Assembly (NCBI RefSeq): GCF_050624435.1
Contig: NC_134538.1
Coordinates: 125,532,937 to 125,596,936 of the forward strand
Source of the DNA: Tenrec ecaudatus
Lineage: Eukaryota > Chordata > Mammalia > Afrosoricida > Tenrecidae
Direction: 5' to 3'
DNA: 64,000 nucleotides
The position numbers were made by a program, and so were the translations under genes. The notes under the pieces are model-generated. The model made no database searches. It was not told the DNA's origin and worked only from the letters and a program-made list of their open reading frames with translations. The number at the start of each line of letters is the position of its first letter. Position 1 is the first letter of the stretch. Shown here piece by piece: positions 1-11,195 of this stretch.

Positions 1-181
1 ACTTGATGATACTAGATATTATTGTTGGTTTTAGGTGTAACATGAGAGCGAAAATTTTGAGTTTCATTTAGAATGAGGTAAAAATGAACCCCTTCTCACT
101 ACTGCCATTTTATTATGGGGATCAGTTCATGGATAATAAAAGAAAAATTGTGTGGAATAGGTGCTACTTAGGAACAAACAT

Positions 182-182
<1 letters not shown>

Positions 183-250
<68 letters not shown>
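183..250. repeat. (GA)n microsatellite
   Basis: About 68 bases of uninterrupted GA dinucleotides; the apparent Arg-Glu open frame across it is an artefact of the repeat. Confidence 0.95.
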
Positions 251-253
<3 letters not shown>

Positions 254-659
254 AGAAATTGCTGGGCAATTCATAGAGGGGACAATTTCAATGTCCAGAA
301 CTCTTTACGAGGTGCTCGTTCTGAATATCAACATACTGGACTTCAGGTCAGTAACAAGCTGTCTGTGTATCTAGTGCTGCTTTTACACAAATACCACAAA
401 TGGGTGACTTTAGTCAAAATGTGCTCGCTCGCTGTGCAGGGGGCTAGAAGTGTGAATCCAGAGTGCCCACTCTAGTGGTGGAGTTTCCTTCTTTCTCTGT
501 TGGCTCCGAAGAAGACCCTTGTCTCTTTGAGCTTCTGCTCCTGGTCAACCTGTGGCTTGCCATCGCTCTGCCTCCATCTCGGCTTGCTTGCTTATTTAAT
601 CTGTTTTATATCTTAAAATAAATTGACCCAAGATATATCCTAATGTTTTTGTTGTGTTT

Positions 660-1087
660 ATTTTATCGTAGACGAGATGACTGCAACAATGGGCGCAGAC
701 ATAGCGACAGTTGAGAGGCTGGCCAGAAGATGTGAGTTGGAACTGATTCAAAGGCCCCTCACAACACCCATCTGATGGACTGTGCAGGTTCCGACTAGAT
801 GGACCACAACCAACTCTGGACAGCATTGAGAAGAAAGGGCATCTGGGGCACCTCACTGTGCTCCTGCAGACCCTGTGCATGGATCACCAGACAGTTATGC
901 AAGCAGAGCACAGGGACAATCCAGAAAGAGGTGCATCAGGGTTGTATCCTGTCACCATACTAAATAATCAGAGAAGCTGGATCATTAACAACCCATATGC
1001 AGATGACGCAACCTTGCTTGCTGAACGTGGGGAGGACTCGAAGCACTTGCTGATGAAGATCAAGGATACAGCCTTCAGTGTGGAGTA
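660..1087 (+). mobile_element. RTE (Bov-B-like) LINE fragment, reverse transcriptase region
   Basis: The plus strand encodes a decayed reverse transcriptase piece. A degraded palm stretch (HLTVLLQTLCMDHQTVMQ) resembles the family's Leu-Tyr region, and NPYADDATLLAERGED carries the YADD catalytic motif, followed by LLMKIKDTAFS. The frame breaks several times. RTE/Bov-B elements are the presumed source of the machinery that mobilised AfroSINEs. The fragment is cut at 1087 by an LTR-like element, and an RTE 3' end resumes at 1806. Confidence 0.75.
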
Positions 1088-1805
1088 TGTGTCAGTCTGG
1101 GCAGACTAGAGAAACAAATCCATAGAAACTCATGTGTGTATAAAAAAGAGCTTTATATAAAGGGTAATTTTACATTAAGGACCCCAGTCTAGTCCAAGTC
1201 CATAAGTCCGACATTAGCCCATATGTCCGACATCGATCTACAAAGCCCTCCTCAAACTCACAAAACACATGCAACGACGCCAACTGCAGGAGGAAATCGA
1301 ATCAGTGAGCATGTAACATTTCAGTGCTGGCAGGGGCCTCCACGCAGTTGCTCCAGCACCCAGGGCTGCATCAGGGTAGGCCCATGTGGCTTCTCCTCAG
1401 GGATGTCTCGCAGGCTGAGGCAAGGAACTGGCTAAGGCAGCCACACACTGGTCTGACCATCAGAAAGCAAGAGACCCAAGAACATCCAGGCCTGCTTCGC
1501 TAAGCTCCTGAGCTACTGACTGTTGATGGCCCACCTGCTGCTTGCTGCCTGTGGGCAGACTCTGCTTTCCTTGCTCGAGGGAGGGCTCTGCTGTCTGCTT
1601 CCTTGACCTTGGACCCAGCAATCCCCATGAGCTGAAGGACTTCCAGTATATTAACTGCTCTAAGGAAGTGAGTTGAAGTGAACCCTCTGTACTGCTGTGT
1701 AGACTTGGCTGTGAGGTTCCTTCTCGCTGTATAAACCTGTCCTCTAATAGCTACACAACCACAAGTGTCCTGGTCTTGTTTCTCGAGAGAACCCTGCCTA
1801 ACACA
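1088..1805 (+). mobile_element. LTR-like interspersed element, copy 1 (TGTGTCAG…CTAACACA)
   Basis: The 718-bp element has inverted ends TGTGTcAG and CTAACACA, fitting TG…CA termini of an LTR. The same sequence recurs at 28316 and, partly, near 15010, so it is a family. A TATA-like TATATAAAGGG is near the 5' end. Its position inside an RTE element shows it is an insertion. I see no clear target-site duplication, and the host RTE seems to have lost internal sequence. I cannot name the family. Confidence 0.55.
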
Positions 1806-1985
1806 CTTGGTAAAGTAGAGGGGCAGCAAAAAGGAGGAAGGCCCTCAAAAAGGGGGACTGCCAGTGGGCTCAAACAGAGGAACCCTCGTGAGGGTAGCCC
1901 CAGGCTGGGTGGGGTTCTTCCCGTTGTACATTGGGTCACTGAGTCGGAACCAGCTTGAAGGCACTCAACACTAACAGCGACCTTT
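1806..1985 (+). mobile_element. RTE LINE 3' end
   Basis: This matches the 3' end of the Bov-B-like RTE: TTGGTAAAGTAGAGGG, a run resembling the coding end, then GAGTCGGAACCAGC and CACTCAACACTAACAG, the tail it shares with AfroSINE. It continues the element interrupted at 1087. Confidence 0.7.
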
Positions 1986-2044
1986 CCTCATGTAGATAAC
2001 AAAGACCACCTATTTCCAAATGGGACTAACCCCCCTGTGGGCAC

Positions 2045-2285
2045 ACACAAGCCCATGGCCACGGAGTCCATTCCAACTCACAGTGATGCTGCCGGGAGTG
2101 GAACTGCTCCCAAGGATTTCCCAGGCTGTAAACCTTGAGTAGTCCAGGTCCTGGGCCAAAGCGCCACGCAGGCTCCTTCTGGTAGAGGTAGCCATCCACT
2201 GCTTCCTCACCAGGAAAGCTTTGTCTTTGTGATTCCTTACTTCCAGCCTCAGCCCCCCACTGCTGGCAATCTGCTGCATGATAAA
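2045..2285 (-). mobile_element. AfroSINE copy
   Basis: On the minus strand the tail (AATGGACTCCGTGGCCATGG) and internal body of AfroSINE are recognisable, beginning with the degraded head near 2285. The copy is old. Confidence 0.55.
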
Positions 2286-2654
2286 TGGTTTTGATGAGGC
2301 TGATACAGACCTTCCCAGATCCTCCTGCCTCTCTGGTGAACAGTGTAGGTCAGCAACTAAGGAACTAAAAATAGCCGGAAATGTTCTAGTTCAACATTCA
2401 CGAGTGGCTGGGTCAGATGAGGCACCAGGAAAGGGAATCATGGAGCCTGATCTAGAGCTCCCCAAACCGTAAGTAGCTGGTTACCGGAAGCTTCTGGGTG
2501 ATTAGAAGAGCAGTAGACACATCCATTCATATACACATTCGCATACCCGTGCTACCGCACAGTGACTAAACGCTGTCAGACTTTATGGGAAATAAAGTGC
2601 TAATTAAATGCCTAGAGGTTGAGAAACAGTGGCTTCTTGGAGGGGTGGTCTTAG

Positions 2655-2830
2655 CATGTTAGTTTACATACGTGATCCTCAGTTGTTCCACCTGTAAAAT
2701 GGGGTGAGGCTTGCCACATAGAATTGTTGAAGGAATTAAGGAAGGTCATTCACGAAAAGTATCTTACATGCTTAGCACAGTGTTAGAGAGCATACGTGTT
2801 AAGTTCCTCTCCTTTGGGTCTGTATTTCTC
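2655..2830 (-). repeat. MIR SINE remnant
   Basis: The string CACCTGTAAAATGGGG followed by ATAGAATTGTTGAAGGAATTAA and CTTAGCACAGTG is the antisense core of an old mammalian MIR. Confidence 0.65.
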
Positions 2831-3690
2831 TACATGGGAAATGGCACAGGAAGCCACTGATCCACTACCTTCCTGAAGCTGCTTTGGCTCTGGTTGGAGC
2901 TCTTGAATTTGGCATAGGAACCACTCAATTTCAAGGTTCCTAAAGGAGAACTAGCATCGTGTGAAGCCCAGGGGGGTGGATGCAGCTGTCCTGGGTTAGT
3001 TTAGGTCCCTGCTGTACAACAGCAGGTTGAGAAGTCTGGGTTTTGGGGATTAGAACCAACCTAAGGAAACAAAACTGAATATAACAGAATTCAATCCAGT
3101 GGAACAGAACAGATTAGGCAATATCAGAGTGCATTGTGTAGTCTATGACCATACCACCTTGAGCATGCGTGATCACGCTGGAGTGTATTGCACAGTTCAG
3201 TGATTCAATCTGTGTGTGTGTGTATTGGGCTGCAATGTGAAATGTGTTCCTTCTTGAGGTTTGTGATCAAACAATGAAAACAAATGGAAAATACAGCTGG
3301 AGGATCTGAGATTCTCCTGTTCAGAGCATTTTGACTAGACTGGAAATCCAGGCCTTCTGAACAATGGACTTCTAGCGAGCTTCCTACCTAATGCATAGTT
3401 TTGGGGGTCTAACTTGGCCTTCTCTATAGGTCAAGCAAATGAAATGCTAGTCTGGAATTTCTCAAAGACACAAATGACTCCTTTGACTGAAGGTCACTTG
3501 AATGGTTGATCAGTTTCCACTGATCATGTTTTACCTTAAAAAGCACAAGAATTTGGCTCAAAGTAATGAGAACAGGGGGTTATGGAATAGGAGAAGCCGG
3601 TGGAGAGTGAGATGTGGTTCTACAGTGGAGAGAGTAGGATGAGAACTATTCTCATAATCTTCAATAATTTTTCTTTATTCTTTCCTCTCC
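2831..3690. other. unassigned intergenic sequence
   Basis: No gene, RNA or clear transposon is recognised here. A short GT run lies near 3211. Confidence 0.4.
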
Positions 3691-3835
3691 ATTCTTCCAT
3701 AAAAGATTAGTGAGTGTCTTCTATGTGCCAGGCCCGAGGAATAGAGCAAAGGAGGCAAGCATGTCATCTAGTGGGGGAAACAAATAAGAGCCTGGGCCAG
3801 TACAGCATTTTGTACAGAAGGTAGACAAGTTATTA
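3690..3835 (+). repeat. old MIR/L2-type repeat fragment
   Basis: TGAGTGTCTTCTATGTGCCAGG and a later TCTAGTGGGGGAAACAAATAA are typical of ancient mammalian MIR/L2-class repeats. Confidence 0.45.
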
Positions 3836-3929
3836 TATAGATGTTGATTTTGATGACATCCATTTTCCTCTTATGGTTACTGCCTCTGGGTTCTAAGTCC
3901 ACGCCTAACTGCCACCCATGAAATTATTG

Positions 3930-4310
3930 TGTTCTCTTCTAGAAGCCTTGTTGTTTTCATTATTTCTTGTTTGTTTAACTCTATGATCCTCCTTGAATTA
4001 ATTGGTTTTTTTTGATCCTCCTTGAATTAATTGGTTTTTTGTGTGATGTGAAGTAAGGATCAAAGTTCTTTAAAAAATTTCTTTGGATATTAAGGTGCTT
4101 TAGCCCCATTTGATGGAAAAACAAAACAAAATATCCTTTGTTGACTTGTTTGGCAACTTTGTAGGAATAAATTAATTATATTGATGTAGCAATATTCAGC
4201 ACACTCTATTCTGTTCCATTGATCACTTTATTTCTCCTTTTGTCAAAACCATTCTGTCTTGATGACTATAGTCTTGATGTTAGGTCCTAGGTGGGGTTTT
4301 CTACTGCAAA
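3930..4310 (-). mobile_element. L1 LINE fragment (left part)
   Basis: Antisense L1 sequence with the familiar run of the L1 3' region (TTCTGTTCCATTGATC, TTGATGACTATAGTCTTG). It resumes at 4723 after an inserted segment. A 29-bp tandem duplication starts at 3985. Confidence 0.55.
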
Positions 4311-4317
4311 ACTGGTG

Positions 4318-4715
4318 AAGCGCATGTGTACCAATCAAGGAAATGGCCCACACAGTTATAGGGGCAGGTACTTACAAGTCCGTGGATCAGATGTTAGGCT
4401 GAAGGCTCCTCCTGACTCCCAAAGCTGCAAGGTACAAAGAACCTAAGACTGGCAGGTCAGGAAGCAGGCTTCTAGCTGCTTCTATCTGAATCCAAGCTCA
4501 GCAGGGAAGATGGCAGGTGGCTGATGACGCCCAGCGTCAACAGGCAAGAGGGGTCAGTTGATGTGCCTGGTTCAGCATCCAGCCCCAGCTCAATGCAAGC
4601 GAGTCACGTCCTCCATGAGGTCTCATCTATTGATTACGAGGTGATTACTAGCTCTTCACTGCCAAACCACTGAGAAGCCTTGCCCAGGTAGGTTGATACC
4701 AGAACGTTAACTAAC
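4318..4715. mobile_element. unidentified 398-bp insertion in L1
   Basis: The segment interrupts an L1 fragment and is bounded by a direct repeat ACTGGTG (4311-4317 and 4716-4722). It is GC-richer than its surroundings, has no open frame and no poly-A. I do not recognise the family. Confidence 0.4.
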
Positions 4716-4722
4716 ACTGGTG

Positions 4723-4965
4723 GTATAAATCATTCAATTTTCTCCTGTTTATTCTGGGTCCTTTATAAACTTCGATATAAACTTCGAAATCATCTAGCCA
4801 ATTTCTACAAGACACTGCTGGGATTATGCTTGGATATATATATATTTGAATTTATATATCAATTTGGGGGAAATTGCCATTTTATAAATACTGAATTTTC
4901 CAATTTCTGAACATGGTATATCCCTTTATTTTTTTTTCTCTACTTTCCCTCAGCAATGCTTTATA
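4723..4965 (-). mobile_element. L1 LINE fragment (right part)
   Basis: This continues the antisense L1 started at 3930, with TTTATAAACTTC, ATTTCTACAAGACACTGCTGGG and other strings common in L1 3' regions. Confidence 0.5.
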
Positions 4966-5129
4966 GTGTCACTGTAGGAATATTACACATCTTTTAAAAA
5001 ATGCATTCTTAAGTGTTTCATTTCCATGATACTGTAAATTAAATTCAAAAAAGAAAACCCAAGTGGCTATATTGATATCAAACAGATTTCAAAGCAGGGC
5101 ATGTTACAAGGAATAAGGAGTAACATCTC

Positions 5130-5470
5130 GATTGGCTTTGGAGGGAGGTCTTTGTCTCTTTAAACGTTTGCTTCCTGGTTTCTTAGTGATCTCTGTGTCT
5201 TGGCGTTCATTTAATCCCCTCTGATTTCTTAATCTACTCTTTGTATATTTTGTGAGAGGTTGACTCAAAACATATCCTCCACTAGTCCTGTCTTGTCACA
5301 TTAAAAAGACAATTCTTTACCACATGGGATTATAGCCATGGGCTTTATAATACACTTGTAAAGGAGGACGGCGGGGGGGTGTGCATAATTCAATCCATAG
5401 TATCCCACCCATTGACAAAGCACATTCACCCCATCGTGTGACCCTAAAGGTCTTAATCCCCTGCAAGTCA
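5130..5470 (-). repeat. old LTR-like repeat remnant
   Basis: On the minus strand ACTATGGATTGAATTATG and later AGATCACTAAGAAACCAGGA resemble an old mammalian LTR repeat. No coding capacity remains. Assignment to a named family is not possible by eye. Confidence 0.35.
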
Positions 5471-5477
5471 ACACATC

Positions 5478-6077
5478 TGTTTGATAGGTTTCTCGAGCCG
5501 GTAGGTAATACCTTGGTTTTTGGCTTCCACAGGAGAAAGAATTCACTCCGAAGCCTGGTTTGTGATCCAAGTGGGTTTTTATAAAGGACAGGAGAAGTGT
5601 CAGGATTTACAGTCTCAAAAGGGTACACGCTATTGCAGGGAAGGGTGCCAAACAGCACGGAAGCCCCGCTGGGGCTCACCACCGAACACCGACAACCTCG
5701 TGAGACTGCGCGCCCAACGTGGGGCACTGAGGCCAGAGACCTGGCATGGCCTAGCGCATAAGCAGGGTAAAAAGAGAGCCTGCCTTCCCACTGCCAGGGT
5801 ATTTTAAACCTCCTGCTGGGGCGGCGTGGGGGAAGGCACTGGATGGCCCCATTGGCTGAATTCAGCCCACCTGGCTGCGATCATGAGCCTCGGCCTAGGT
5901 CGGGCTGCCAGGGGTGTCCAGCCCATCTGGCTTGGCTTGGGGCCTGACTTTGAGCATGCCCAGTTAAAGTCCTCGTAGGTGGCTAGTCATCGCCTGATTT
6001 TCCTTCCCTACCTCCTGTAGGGGGCCTGTGCAGGCATGGGAGGGGCAACCCCCCCCCCCCTGTCTGTCTACCTAACA
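5478..6077 (-). mobile_element. probable solo LTR of an endogenous retrovirus
   Basis: A 600-bp GC-rich island with TG…CA ends (minus strand TGTTAGGTAG … ATCAAACA). In order on the minus strand come AGCCAATGG (CCAAT box), TTTAAAATACCC (TATA-like) and a region with CCTTTATAAAAACC and a TTCGGAGTGAATTCTTTCTC stretch seen in ERV LTRs. I see no internal viral genes and no matching 4-5-bp target duplication. It is an old, non-coding copy. Confidence 0.55.
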
Positions 6078-6481
6078 TGATCATATGAGTCAAAAGGTGA
6101 AAATTTAGGTGTATTATATTGTAAAGCAAAATTTCACCATCTGGGAGCCTGTGGGATCTATGTCGCAAACTGTCTGTTTCGACATTGCAATGTAGACCCA
6201 AAGCCAACATTTCTAACAGAAACCGGCAAACTGGAAGGAAAGCGGGATAGGAGCGCCAACCAAGCCCCGCGCCCACAAAAGCCAACTGCGGGAGCTCTCC
6301 AGCTTGAAAAGAATCCTCTGTTCGGAGACCATCTGAGCAATGGCCTCACCCTCTACATTTGGGGTGTTGGCCAGCTCTCTGGAGCCTGGGAGACCCCTCA
6401 GTCCTGGCTTCAGCTGTGCTTCCCAGAATCACTGGACGGCAGCTCTGCTCAGTTTTAAAGAGCCCCTTTCTCGACCTAGCC

Positions 6482-7190
6482 CAGGGTGTCAAACTGGTGG
6501 CCCATGGGCCGCATGCGGCCCCTGAGGTAATTTCTTGTGGCCCTCGATGCTCTGAAATGAAATGAAAATAGACAAAATTGTCATGAAGAAAATAGCATTT
6601 TAGGGGGGATGGAGGCAATGCCGTGCACAGAATTCCCTCATGAACCCTTTAACTACCGAAGACGAGTGTACACACGGCCCTGTGCCTTTCCTGGGGGCTG
6701 TGGACGTGGATAAACGCACCGACTCAGTTCCGGCGACTTTGGGAAGCGATCCGTCTGCCACTCTCAGTGTCACGTAATGTAAACAGCTCCCAATAGCGGA
6801 AAGGCTAAAAAGAGCACTCCGAGCAGCAGCGCTAGTTCATATTTTTAGAGGGAAACCATTATGATTGTGCATTATGTTTGTCAGCTGTCCGATATTTTGT
6901 GTTTTTTATTAGTGACTTTGTTGTATTTTCTGGTCATAACATAAGAGGTAAGTGAAAACTGGTAAAAGGAAAGCGCTGGCAAGTTTCAGGTAAAAAATTG
7001 TTTTATAAATACATTAAATCAAATAAATATTTAAATAAAAGCAATTATATACAGTTTTCATGATCCTATCCTTAGTCCTGAATCCTCACTTCAAAATATA
7101 AATTTAACAGAATTTGTGAATGTGCTGTGGCCCAGGCGAATCTTGCCTGTTGCACCAATGGCCTCGTTTAAATTGAGTTTGGCACCCCTG
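6482..7190 (+). mobile_element. complete non-autonomous hAT transposon, 709 bp
   Basis: The element begins CAGGGTGTCAAACT and ends GAGTTTGGCACCCCTG, imperfect inverted repeats of each other, and is flanked by a perfect 8-bp duplication ACCTAGCC at 6474-6481 and 7191-7198, the hallmark of hAT transposition. The left end carries GGCCCATGGGCCGCATGCGG and the right end GTGGCCCAGGCG. No long open frame is present, so it needed a transposase in trans. It is distinct from the SPIN copies in the window. Confidence 0.85.
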
Positions 7191-7790
7191 ACCTAGCCCA
7201 TCAGTGTGGGGACCCCCCCCCCCCCTTCTGCCCAGCTGGCCTTCCTCTTCTGCCCTTACGGCATAGCAACCCGGGTCAATTCCTCTGCTTTGGACAACAG
7301 CCCCATCCTCTGGGTCAAGCTGAGTGGTGAGCGCACTGTCAAGCACTGAGCTGGTGCAGATGTGACTCTTGGAGACCCCAGAGGCATGGCCCGTTCCAGA
7401 GAGACCTGTGCAGCTCTGCTTCCTGTGTTCCTTCTGAGAGAGCGACTGACCTGTTATCAACCCAAAAATCTGAGGCGGACAGCATTCTTCCCGTCTCTTC
7501 TTCCTCTGCCCACGTCAGTCTAAGCTGGTGAGTTTTCTCCTGGGCTAGTTGGTTAGAGTCATTGGTCATAGGCTTAATCTCTTTAAAAAGAGTGGGCAAC
7601 CATATCCTTGGTGAACATTCCAGGACAAGTGTTCTTGCTTTCATTTTGAAGTCCCTCTCTTTCCCCCGTTTTATGATACAAGGAGAAACTACCCAGCTCC
7701 TTTAGGATCTTGTCAGCCAGCGATTCAAGTTCATCACTTATAAATTCTACTTGCTATTACACATTTTACCATAATTCAGACAAGTTCTTT

Positions 7791-8285
7791 TTTTATAAAG
7801 TTTTATTGTGTCATAGTTCAACTATCATACAATTCAATAGTTCTTTCAAATCAAGAAGAGTTGTACAATTTTTAAAATCACCAAGTAAGAGACATCATTC
7901 CTCCACTGTCCAATCCTAAGCTTATCTTTAAAAAAAAAAAAAGCCTTACCAGAGCACATTTAGCTTCCACCGTCATCCTTTCTGTGCAAAAATCATAGAA
8001 ACATTTATTACACAAATATATCAATATGTGAAGCTATTGTTTTATGACATATCCTCCATCTGGGTCTATACATTTCTGAAAGTGGTGTCTCCATCTTTCC
8101 CTGAAGGTTTGAAGATTCTTGCAATGAGGCAAGAAATAGGGATTAAAAAGTGTAGAAAGAAGAAAAGCCATCTCTAGGTGTGAATGACAGGATTGTCTGT
8201 AGAAGATACTAAGACATCTGGAAAGCAGATCGAATTGTAGATTTGAGATCACAGGATACAATATCAATATGTACACATAAATTTT
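7791..8285. other. AT-rich repeat-like sequence, unassigned
   Basis: From TTTTTATAAAGTTTTATTG onward the sequence looks like degraded LINE debris, with an A-run near 7928. I cannot assign it, and no gene is seen. Confidence 0.3.
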
Positions 8286-8289
8286 ATTC

Positions 8290-9295
8290 TATATGCTAGA
8301 CCTGGAAAATTAATTTTTGAATCCATGTGTATATCGCCTTTTGTGTTAAGAAAAGTGCTTGCTATGAACAAATTATTGCAAAATTCTATCATGCAATCTC
8401 CAGCTTCATTTCTATCCCCAAGTCCATATTTTCCAACTACCGTTCCTTTTTCTTTCCAGCGTTTGCAGTCCGATCACCAGTAATGATCAAGGTTTCCTGA
8501 TAGCACGTTTGATCAATTTCCAACTGAAGTTGTTGGTAGAATACTTCAATTTCTTCATCACTAGCTTTTGTGGTTGGTGCATAAATTTGAATTCTATCAA
8601 TTGGATTTCATTGAAGGTGAATAGATATCACCTGATCACAGATAGCGTTGTACTTCATGATGGTTTTAGCAAGATCTTTTCTGACAATGCACACCGCACC
8701 ATTCCTCTTGATTGTGCTATTCCCAGCCTAGGAAAAACATATGATTTTCTGATTCAAAATGACCTGTACCTGTCCAATTCAGCTCACCAATGCCTAGGAT
8801 ATTGATTCCCATGCATTCCATTTCATTTTTGACCACTTCCAGTTTTCTTAAATTCATGCTTTGCACATTCCAAGTTCCAATCATTAGAAGCTTTTGCCAG
8901 CTGTTTCTCTTTACCTTGAGTTGTGCCCTATCAGCAAACAAAGATCCCACAGGCTTTACCTGCTCAAGTCCCCATGGTTGCCTCTCCTCCGAGAAAGCAG
9001 CTCCTCCTCAGTCACATTGAGTGTCCTTGCATGTAAGGGACCCTTCTCCTGGCAGTATCTCTGACCATATTCTGCTTCCTTTGTTGAAGCTTTCAGTACT
9101 TGGCAACTTCAAAGCTACAGACAAGGTTTTCAGTGACTTCTTCCTCCAAAGTGGGCAGCGGAGTCCTTCTCTGTTGTCTGCTCTCAGCCTGGAAGCTGAA
9201 ACCTGTTCACTTTGGGTGACGCCGCTGGCATTGGAAACACCAGCGACATACATCCCAGTATGTCCACAAGTGGTCCTTTAGCTAGGCCTTGCTTT
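8290..9295 (-). mobile_element. RTE (Bov-B-like) LINE, 5' region and endonuclease domain
   Basis: On the minus strand from 9290 the 5' leader is followed by a decayed apurinic-endonuclease domain: IGTWNVQSMNLRKLEVVKNE, INILGIGELNWTGTGHF, and further toward 8400 stretches matching IIGDWNAKVG-type sequence in RTE. Frameshifts break it into pieces. Its 3' part is missing. Confidence 0.75.
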
Positions 9296-9524
9296 TCTTT
9301 TTAATCCAACACAATTGCAGGAGTGTTACAACCATTTTCATTTAATGTAATTATTGATATGCTGGTATTTAAATCTACCACCTTGCCATGTCCTCTGTTC
9401 ATTACACCTGTTCTGTTCATTCTTTTGTCTTATTTTCTCGGCTTCCCCCCCCCCCCTGCTTTGACTGAAAGGTTTATGGTTTCATTTTATGTCTGTATTA
9501 CACATGAAACTCCTCCACTCCAGT

Positions 9525-9695
9525 TCATTTGGGCTCTACTGACCCCCATATAGGACTGCTGAGACTAAATCTTCGTGGGAGCAGATCGTCTCCTCATCTT
9601 CCCTCAGTCTGACTGGTGGGTTCGAACCACCAATCTTGGGTTAACAATCCAGAAGTGCTAACCCAACAGTGCTGCCATTGGTTGTATTCCTTGAA
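9525..9695 (-). mobile_element. AfroSINE copy
   Basis: Minus-strand AfroSINE with the B-box-like GGTTCGAACC (9619-9628, plus strand GGTTCGAACC) and the head CAGCACTGTTGGGTTAGCAC. The copy is moderately diverged. Confidence 0.65.
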
Positions 9696-9957
9696 TCCTT
9701 ATCTATGGCGTTTAGAGTTTATCATACACAGCTTTAACTCATCAAAACTGCCTTCAAATAATATACTTCATGTACATGATACACGTCGGTTTTCCCCTTC
9801 AACACCCCACACTACCCAGCCTGTGTTATTGCTGTCATGTATTTTACTTTAACCTGTGTTGAAAACCCCATAAAGCAATGTTGTTTTTTCACTTCCATTT
9901 TATCCAAATCTTAGAGTAGGTTCTGAGAAGCAGGCAGAGTAATATTATAATGCTTTT

Positions 9958-10072
9958 TTAAAAACAATTTATTAGGGGCTCATACAACTCTTATCACAGT
10001 CCATACATATACATACATCAAATTGTATAAAGCACATCTGTACATTCTTTGCCCTAATCATTTTTTTTCTCT
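9958..10072 (-). mobile_element. L1 3' UTR end, truncated copy
   Basis: It starts ACAATTTATTAGGGGCTCAT and runs through the L1 3' terminal sequence to CTAATCA, then breaks off at a T-rich tract. The same terminal sequence starts again at 10090. Confidence 0.7.
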
Positions 10073-10089
10073 TCTTTTCTTTTTTTACA

Positions 10090-10560
10090 TTTTATTAGGG
10101 ACTCATACAACTCTTATCACAATCCATACATATACATACATCAATTGTATAAAGCACATCCATACATTCCCTGCCCCAATCATTCTCAAAGCATTTGCTC
10201 TCCACTTAAGCCCTTTGCATCAGGTCCTCTTTTTTTTCCCCCTCCCTCCCCGCCCCCCTCCCTCATGTGCCCTTGGTAATTTATACATTGTTATTTTGTC
10301 ATATCTTGCTATAATGCTTTTTACGGGGTCTATAAGCAAGTTAAGTTCCCACTGAATGATTTCTGTAGTCATGTTAGTTACGCAATGTGTCATTAGTCTC
10401 ATTGCTTCTTTTCTGTTCCATTTCCACTAATCAAGTTCCCTTTCCCATTTGTTCCTTTTTATGTTTAAATGATTATTGACCACTTGGTCTCATACAGATT
10501 TTTTTAAGGAGCATATAATTCATTGGATAATCTTTAGATTATTTAGCTGAAAGGTGACCT
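10090..10560 (-). mobile_element. L1 3' UTR, second adjacent copy
   Basis: It restarts with TTTATTAGGGACTCATACAA and continues further into the 3' UTR than the copy before it (CCCTCCCTCATGTGCCC, TAATTTATACATTG). Two successive 3' ends indicate nested or sequential insertion at one site. Confidence 0.7.
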
Positions 10561-10805
10561 CAGGGGATAGTTATAGTTCAGGATGTGAAGAGCGTGTAAG
10601 GGAGATAGTTTGGGGTGGGGGTGGAGAGGTCTAGTTTCAACTGATCTAGTAAATCTGTAAAGTCTGTTCCACATTTTTTCTCTCATTCTATCAGAACCAC
10701 CTATTGTGGCTCTCATCATAATAGTCAGTAACTAACACATACTGCCAGGTGGGCACCATCTAGTCCTTTTGATCTCAGGGTAGATGAGGTGTGGTCCATG
10801 TAGAC

Positions 10806-10978
10806 CAGACGTGGGGAAATCAGTACTAACCAACATCACACATCTTACCAGTCATCACATTAGGGTGAATTAATTAAATGTTTGATTAAATATAGCAGGC
10901 TAACTTTAAGTTGATAATTTGTTAAGAATGATGTTATATTCAAATGGCCCTTGACAGAAAAAAAGGTCCCCACCCCTG
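10806..10978 (+). mobile_element. complete 173-bp hAT MITE
   Basis: The ends CAGACGTGGGGA and GTCCCCACCCCTG form inverted repeats, and a perfect 8-bp duplication ATGTAGAC flanks the element at 10798-10805 and 10979-10986. The interior (TTAATTAAATGTTTGATTAAAT, CAAATGGCCCTTGACAG) resembles a mammalian non-autonomous hAT family. It sits inside older L1 sequence. Confidence 0.8.
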
Positions 10979-11195
10979 ATGTAGACTGTTAGTACGGGAC
11001 TAATTTCTCCTCAGTTTTGAGGCTTTAAGACCCCAGACACTGCTCACCAAATCAGCTTTATGAACAATATTATGCCAATGGATGTTGTCCCAGACTAGGA
11101 TTCTAAGGATTCAAATCCAGAAAACCAACCCCAAGAGTTCTTTGTCTATGAAGTATCTGTAATTGTCTCTTATGTGTTGATTATATTTATCAATA

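Noticed and set aside
161-475. Open frame with a long Arg-Glu repeat
   Set aside because: It is the GA microsatellite read in frame; nothing resembles a protein family.
8717-8950. 77-codon minus-strand open frame (IGTWNVQSM…)
   Set aside because: It is the start of an RTE endonuclease domain in a broken LINE, listed as a mobile element.
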